Positions 25,707-34,700 of a stretch of 64,000 bases of DNA are shown here, piece after piece (within the stretch, counting starts at the first letter, position 1; every line of letters begins with the position of its first letter). The DNA is taken from the NCBI GenBank assembly GCA_949316495.1, contig OX439000.1, forward strand, positions 55,900,220-55,964,219, read 5' to 3'. Source of the DNA: Amphiduros pacificus (taxonomy: Eukaryota > Annelida > Polychaeta > Phyllodocida > Hesionidae). Below the pieces are notes generated by a model. It was not told the DNA's origin. It was given only the letters and a program-made list of their open reading frames with translations, and did no database searches. A program made the position numbers and the translations under genes.

Positions 25707-28700
25707 GTGAGTAGGCACTGGTGATAATGTCACCCTGAGATATCCGATTAATTTGTATGGGATTGAATTTCTTAACATTAATGTTGATTTTATGTCACAC
25801 ACAGTGAGAAAATGTTTGATATACGATATTTTTATTCTTGACAATTATAATAAGCGGAAAAAAGAGGTTCCATATCTATTCGGTGTCCTTCGGTCAGGCA
25901 GTGGTAAAAGCGCTTTTTATTGAAAGTTCTGATGGGTTCTTATCAAAGCCATCTATGAACAAAACACCTAGCTTCAAAGGTGATGCGTAAATATACATGA
26001 GAGAATTACTGTATTTATAACATTGATCGATCTCTACATGTGATAATCAAATTACATAGGAAAATAGAGCCGGGCGGTAAGGTTGTGATAGATGGGATCA
26101 ACAAGTCCAATCCTAAATCCCAGCATGAATATTTCAACCATTCACATAACACGGCTGGGGTGAAAAGGTTTGTGATCAGCTAGGTTTCCTATTGTATTGT
26201 TAACTGAGCAAGGTTGGAAACAAAAAAAATTATTAATGGAAATCTTGCATTATACCACAGTCACATTTGCGCCGATTTCAGTAAAGATGCCCGGCCGATG
26301 TGTATTTTTTACAAAATCGGCCGGCAGTTCAGATTGTGTACGGGCACCGGGAGATCATCGGCCACAATTGGGCATCTTTAAGACGTCGGCCGGGTCATCG
26401 GGAACTTTTAGCTGCAACATAAAAGTTGCCGGCGTTTCCCCGATGTCTTATCAGCAAATATCATCTTAAAGTGCACGTCAGGGTCCCGGCAGGGTCCCGC
26501 AGGCACATCGGCAGATTATCTTAGGGCTGCCGGTGGCATCGTGTGGTGAAAATAGGATTAAATATTTTTTTAAAGCTTACCCAGACGTCTTAAAGACATC
26601 CTGTAGACGTCTGTATCATTAAACAGACGTCGTTAAGGGTATTTATGGGTGTTGGTAGTGAGTGCCCCTAGTGGCAGAGGAGTAAATTTCCAAAATACTG
26701 TACTTGATGGGAATTGCTACATTTACGGTTTAAAAATACATTCCCTATTAAATTAAAAGCATTCATGACATGAATCATTATTTAAACACTACAATATTTG
26801 AACTATAAGGTATGATTACAAGTATATTTCTTTCAAAATAGTATTTTGTCCTAATTTTCCTTGATCATAGTTGTGATGAGAAATGAAGAAGACAAGCAAA
26901 TAAGTTCTGCAGATTACACAACAGGAATAGGCTTGTTTTTAGCTGTGTTTATTTTATTTCATTGGGAAGAAAATTCACTGTGATCCTAGTGAAACCGATT
27001 TTCTCATTTTGATTTGTATAATTTGGAAATAAAAAGGAAGTTTGGCAATCAGATATGTGAAGGGAGGTGAAAAAAAATCATATTTTTGAAATGATCAAGT
27101 GTGTACTTTACTTCTATTTTTCTCTTAATATTTTTGAAAAATAGAAAATCTGTTTCACTAGGATCACAGTAAATATCGTTAAGATCACTTTTACAAAGTT
27201 GTTTGGAAATCCACTTTATTATGGTCCCACAATCTGCAGAACTTTTTCCCTTTAACATTTTGACATGACAAAATAAATTTTGGAGCAGTGACATATTACT
27301 AGGCCACTTTTTATGAGTTAAAAAGATATGAAGCTTTCAATATAATCAAAGAAATTCCATTGTGATTTTCAAATTATAAATCAATAATTTTATTACAAAA
27401 ATGAATACCTTAAAATGTCATTTCATGACTTGAAAGTTTTAATGAAAAAGGAACTCTTTTTGACAGTTGAGCATTTTTCCCGTACTTTTTTGAAAACGTT
27501 CCATTTTGGCGTAAAAAGAAAGTAGTTCCATTAGAAAATCTGCCACCAGAGGACACTCAATACCAACACCCATAAATACCCTTAAGACATCCTGCAGACG
27601 TCTGCGCCATTCAATCTTGCATGTACCGTGCGGTGCCCTTTAATAATGTGACCACAGCTACGGCATCTCTTAGATTGTTGCTTATAAACTCCCCGGCGCC
27701 CGGCAGATTGTGAAGTCGGCCGATTGTTACTTTCCGGCCGGCGCCCGGTGCAAATGTGACTGAGGCATTAGCGATACTAGTTTCCACACATATCAAACAC
27801 TGAAAACTTAAATCCACGAGGTAAATGTCAAATTCAGTTGTAACATTATTTTATATAAAATGTGATGCAATGACATAGAAATATGGTTGAACCTCCAAAG
27901 TATGAGAGCAATCCATTCTCAAGTTTAAACATTAAAAAAACATATCTGACAAAGAAAGTAACATATTTTTTCCAACAGTGTAGTGTCCTTGGAACTTTTT
28001 TAATGATTTTCTCCCAGATTTAATAGGAGATTACCACCTTGTTCGGGTTGGACTGTGATGACTCTTCTTAAATTTTGTTTTAATTTGATTTTCATGGAGT
28101 TTCATGATTTTGTTTTCGGTTAAATTCATTAAGTTTGCAATCAGATCAAGTAAAAAAACTTTGTATTGAAGGGGAAAATCAAAATACCAAAACACATCCT
28201 TCAAAATGTCTAAGTATGAGATCCACAGACGTGTGAGAACTTTGTGTCAAACATTTCGGTTGTAATCATCAAAGATGGTCGGTAATAAGGTCATTTTAAT
28301 AATCAAACTTACATCTACTTTCGAGTATTATGAAATTTATAACGTTAATGCCCACATTCAGCAGAATTTATCTGCACAAATTAGAAGTTAACAGTCCTTC
28401 TTGGGTATATATGTTCTTAATGGAATATTTGAGTGGGTGAGTAGCCCAGCTAATGTGTAATAAAACGTAAAGCATTTCTTATTTTAGTGCATGTTAATCA
28501 AATTTCGGGACGGAACTGTTCACTAACGCACCATAACGCACGAATTGGAGTTCCTTTACAGCTGTCATTCCTTCGTGAATCATTCTCATCTAAATATAAA
28601 TCTATTGTTTATCATATTGTGTTGAATTGCATTGACACAATGCATCATAAAATGTGACCATCGCATAATTTCTGAATTAAGTCCATTACAATGATATCAA

Positions 28701-31700
28701 AGGACAAATTCAAAAAAATATTTTTTTCACTTTCATCTTACCCTATTTTTCAAACATTGCAGCTGTTAGTTTGTCTCAACATGGGTTGCAGATCGTTGCC
28801 TATTTCGGTTTTTAAGGCCAATGGCAATTACATAAATGTGCTTTTAGATAATCCAGACGGTTGTTGCATACAGAATGTTCACATAGTCCAGGAAAGATCT
28901 GCCACTTCGTGCAGTCGGAGGGTGATTTCTGAACAAACCGCAAAGAATACATATCACGTGACTTCCTTAACATCCTGTCCTGTTAGATAAAAGACTGTAT
29001 GTGATATGTTGTATCACCATATAACTAACTATATACAAGGTGTCTGTAACAAAAAACCCAAGCAAATGGAGGTCCATCTGGAATAGATTGGCAGCAATTA
29101 AACGTGTCTAGGTTTTCTTCTGTCAGCATCCATTATAGTGTTGTATATCTGCAGATCCAAATTAGCGTATGTTTTCAATCAATCACCCGTGTGAAAGTGC
29201 CCAAGTATTTATAAGATTAAATACATTTGCAGTTCATTAAGATTTCATATCCACATGTTATTTTTCCGACCAAGAAAACACATGTCAATGTGGAACAATT
29301 ATTTAAAATGTTCAAACATTTTGCAAACACCTTCTCTTAGCCGAAGCTCTCCTGTTTAGCAGTGAAACACTTCAAGTTAGATTATTGAACTGGTCATGTA
29401 ATCATTACAGCAGTACGTCTCAGTATTAACATTACATGTGATGATTACATGAGCATCCTGTGGGACAAAGACTTGACTATCATTAAAGTTTCCATGAAAT
29501 CACAAAGGTCACAGGGGTATGTTTACATGATATGTGGTCATGAAACTGTGATACAAACAAGCTCCCCGAAATCAAAGAAAATCGTTAGAAGTTATGGATA
29601 TAAATATTTATATTATGTCAAGAAAAAGTGTTTGAAAATCTGATTTCATGAAAGCTTTAATCTGGGTCGATGTATTGAAGTTTCTCGTTCCTGAATATCA
29701 CCAGCATTGAAATACCTTAAATATAATTAACTGCAAATCGTAGCTCATCTTCTTCAGTACATTAACGTTCAAAGAAACATTTTCAAGTCAATCCTGATAA
29801 AAACAAATCAAGGTAACACGATGTGATTTATTTGACAAACATGTGGGGATCTTAAGGAAATTAAACGTATCTTGGAACTGTCCTCTCGTGTGAAACAAAA
29901 TTAATACTCCCTTAAAAGGAGAAATCTCAATCCAATTGTGCCACTTCTCACATGATGTGTTCCCACACGACTATGTCCACGTAAAATGTGCCACTTCTCA
30001 CATGATGTGTTCCCACACGACTATGTCCACGTAAATATGTGCCACTTCTCACATGATGTGTTCCCACACGACTATGTCCACGTAAATGTGTGCCACTTCT
30101 CACATGATGTGTTCCCACATGACTATGTCCACGTAAATATGTGCCACTTCTCACATGATGTGTTCCCACACGACTATGTCCACGTAAATATGTGCCACCT
30201 CTCACATGATGTGTTCCCACACGACTATGTCCACGTAAATGTGTGCCACTTCTCACATGATGTGTTCCCACACGACTATGTCCACGTAAATATGTGCCAC
30301 TTCTCACATGATGTGTTCCCACATGACTATGTCCACGTAAATGTGTGCCACTTCTCACATGATGTGTTCCCACACGACTATGTCCACGTAAATGTGTGCC
30401 ACTTCTCACATGATGTGTTCCCACACGACTATGTCCACGTAAATATGTGCCACCTCTCACATGATGTGTTCCCACACGACTATGTCCACGTAAATGTGTG
30501 CCACTTCTCACATGATGTGTTCCCACACGACTATGTCCACGTAAATATGTGCCACTTCTCACATGATGTGTTCCCACACGACTATGTCCACGTAAATATG
30601 TGCCACTTCTCACATGATGTGTTCCTATCTGTTGGTGAAACATTGGAGTAAGGAACATTCATGGGGATTAAGACAGTTAAATAGGGCCCAGCGATGAATG
30701 CAATCCCACACACAAAGTAATGGTCAAAATCATTTGTGATAGTAGCAGCCAAGCTTTGAAAGCACTAAAGGAAGGGTGACCGGAAGCTGCTGAAATATTG
30801 CTGCCGAATATCCTCGTAATATGAGCGTCTTATCAAATGAGTAGCCATTCCTTTATTGACGTTCATTAGCCATTGCTGCATTCATCACATATATTTTTTA
30901 TCTGTTGTTAGAAGTGGAAGGACGAGTATTTGAGATGGGACCCAGCAGACTTTAATGGGGTGGCAACCGTGCGTCTGTCCTCCAACCTTCTCTGGTTGCC
31001 AGACATCATGCTGTATAACTCGTAGGTACAATTCACTTATGCATTTTTTCAATAGCTTAAAGTATAATATTGCTAATGTTGATATATAATGATAAAAATC
31101 GTACCACGTTATTCTATAATGAGGGCGGAAAAGGGCCTTATCAGCAAAAATATTTCAGTAATAATATGATAGATACCTCAACAACTAAATATATAACAAA
31201 AGTAAATAAGATATTTTGTGGAATAAAATGGATGGGATAATACCAAATCAAATGGTGACATAGTAATAAGGTACCAGGTGTCAACAACATTTATCATTAT
31301 AAAGAACTTGTATTCAACAACATATTCAGTCTTAGTACTCATCCAGAAATATGTCTCCCCGCCGACGTTTTGAGAGAGTCATACAAGCAAATAACAAAAC
31401 TCAATTAGATGGGTTTGTTTCTGTGTCTTCAAATGTATGACCGTAATAGGACTAATGCACGGAAAATGGTGCAGAAGACAACCAAACCTCTTAGGGCTAA
31501 AGTTTAAAATAGTCAAAACTGATCAGAACCTAAAATGGGAATCCCGGAGTCCACTACTGTAAGGGAAACGCCATTTCGGTCGTTAAAGACATATGAGATG
31601 TATGAGAGCAACCACGTTTATACTGTAAACCTGTCTTATACTGTGTGAACCTGTCTTGTACTGTGTGAACTTGTCTTGTACTGTGTGAACCTGTCTTATG

Positions 31701-34700
31701 CTGTGTGAACCTGTCTTAAGGTCTATAATCCACAATCAGTTTGAAGCATTTGGAGAGAACTTCGTGTGGTCTCGTATATTTACGTAACTGCTTTCGGCTC
31801 CTACAGCACACATGGCGGACAAACTCTTTTAATGATAATTCATATTTTATGTCATGATTATATCTAAAATGTCCCCAAAAAGCTTGATTATTCTTTGGAT
31901 GGCATTAAATAAAGAAAATATAAAGACTTGATATAAGTCGTCAGCTGCAAAAACTGAGTCGAACCCGTTTTAACTAGCGTTATAATGGGTTCAATTTAAA
32001 TAATAAAAATTTAAGACTAGCTGGTTAAGTTTACTTTTTTTTGTGCTAAATTAACAAATAACATTACTTTGAACACATTTAAGCCAAAAAAACAAGTCTG
32101 TCCCAGTTTTTTCATTGTGGATTATAGACCTTAAATGGCAGTCTTGTTGTTTGGTTGAATGCTGGAATTTCATGGTTTCCGACGATGTTTTTTTTATTAT
32201 TGGAGATATGCTAATAAACGTTTGTAAATTACTTTCACACTACATGAAAAAGATAAGCCACAGGTATTATTCACACAAAGGTATCGTACAATTCACATAC
32301 TTTTACGCGTGCATGTATTGTGTTTTGGCAGAGATTTAAAAAAGCCTTTCTAGTTTTAACATGCCAATGTTTGGTTAAGAAAGTTAAACATGAAACATGC
32401 CTCTTTTTGTTCAAGATAATTTGTCGACAGAATAAAGTTCTAAATAAGCATTATATCATCATTGTGGTTCGATGCTAGGTTTGATGAAAGAGCATCATCC
32501 TTTGTCATATGGTTGAACTCTAAATAGCATGGTAATTTCATTGACCGATTTTGACTGTTGCATATCTGATAGAATACTGATCATTAGAGTCAGCAAAATA
32601 TTACATTGGCTTGTCTTGAAAGATTAATGTCTTAACTCAGCTTATAGGTGGAACATTCATTGGCTGATTGTAACTGTTTCTTATGTTCCACAGAGCTGAG
32701 CCTAAAGGTGAGCTGGTTGTAACATTGGCTGATTGTAACTGTTTCTTATGTTCCACAGAGCTGAGCCTAAAGGTGAGCTGGTTGTAACATTGGCTGATTG
32801 TAACTGTTTCTTATGTTCCACAGAGCTGATCCTAAGACTGAGCTGGACGTAACATTAGCCGATTGTAACTGTTTGTCATGTTCCACAGAGCTGATCGTAA
32901 GAGTGAGCTGGTTTCAGTGCTGCTTGTAACATTGGCTGATTGCAATCGTTTATTATGATCTTCAGAAAGAGATGGTTGTGACAATCGTTTATTATGATCT
33001 TCAGAGAGAGAAGTTTGTGACATTGGCTGATTGTAACTGTTTGTTATGTTCCACAGAGCTGATCCTAAGAGTGAGCTGCGGGATGTTCTAGCTGTGGTGG
33101 ACAACAATGGCACAGTGATGTGGATCCCTCATCAGGTGTTCAAAAGTTCCTGTTCCCTTGATGTCACCAACTTTCCATTTGACAATCAAAATTGTCACAT
33201 GTGGTTTGGTTCCTGGACTCACACCATGCGGGAAGTTGATGTTCACATGGCCTTTAAAGCTGGAATAGATCTCTCCACATTCCAGTCAGATTATCTGGAA
33301 TCATCAGATTGGGAAATCAACTCTACTGTGGCAGAGAAGAAGATACTTCCACACGATAATGATACCAATGCCTATGCTGTGCTAACATTCCAACTCAGCA
33401 TGAGGAGGAAATTGGTGTTTGCCAGCTATATATTGACACTACCCTGTGTTTTCTTAGCCTGTTTGACCCTAGTGGTTTTCTGGTTACCCCCTGACAGACC
33501 AGACAGAACCGCCCTTGGTAAGAACTTACATAGTGTTTAATCAGTAAGCAGACCTAATATGATATGGCACAATTGTTACCATCATTATTATAATTGTTAT
33601 TGTTATCGTTGCAGCAATGAGCATATTTGCCAGTTTCCTTGTATTGCTTCTCATTCTGGTAGAAGCAGCGCCCCCTACTGCCAGCTCCGTACCAGTCTTA
33701 GGTAAGTTTTGACAAATAAATTGGATGCATCTGGTTAATTTTATTATGTGAATAAAATTCACTGCATGTTTGCAGAGGAATTGAGAAATCAGAATCTATT
33801 GGCATACAAGAGATTATTTTATAAACAATGATGGAGTCAGATTGCCCATTAACACTTTTATCCTGACATATGAGGCAGCATTGATATCTACATCAATTAC
33901 GGTTGGATATTGGAACGTAAGTGTTGACATTTACATTCCCAATGCTCTGCGCTGCTTCAAATGTCAGATGAATATCCACGGTTCAGACATATGTAAAGTA
34001 AATGTGATACGTTCAAAAGTTTTGAAGAATGAAGTTCTCAAAATCTAAAATGTAGAAATTGCCAAGGTGATCATTGAGTTTATATGTAGAATAGTCCTTT
34101 TATTTTAAGAGATTTAAGAGAAACGGAATTTAATTGAGATATGTCAAACTGAAAATCTGTCTGTCCGGAAGCCTGAAGGTATATCGAAAATACTAACACC
34201 ACAAATATATATGCTGGTACTTTAAAGCCAATTGAAACAAAGTTGATATCAATTCAGGCGGACACTACCCTTACCATGGCTTTTAAAAAGGCTGGATACA
34301 AATGATCCTCCTGATACACAATTTACTCTTGTGCACTCAAAACACAATTTTATGCTTAATAAATGATTATGTTTAATCATAGATTTATTATCATTATTGT
34401 GGCTATGGTAATCGGCAATATCATACAGTGGAATTACAGAGGATTTTAGACCAAACGCCTGACTTATATAATGATATAATGCATGAATTATTTGTTTACA
34501 GAAAACTATATTAAACAATGATCGTACAGCATTTAAGGGATACGTTCCTCATCACAAAGGTGGTTCAATAGATGCCATAAGAACAGTCTTTGGTAGAGTT
34601 TCTATTTTTGTTAAAAGTTTGGTATACCCCCAAATATGTTACATTTAATACTAATTTAAAAGCTTCAACAGTCAGGGTTAATTTACACCACTTTCACAAT

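Noticed and set aside
29930-30630. CRISPR-like array
   Set aside because: Units are contiguous with no unique spacers, and the genome is animal. It is a minisatellite.
29948-30658. Two long repetitive proteins (236 and 221 codons) on opposite strands
   Set aside because: They exist only because the 51-bp unit is stop-free and a multiple of three. No flanking coding sequence, start context or splice sites support them.
33842-34048. Possible M3 exon of the receptor right after exon D
   Set aside because: The sequence does not resemble M3 and the phase does not fit. The exon at 36787 fits both.
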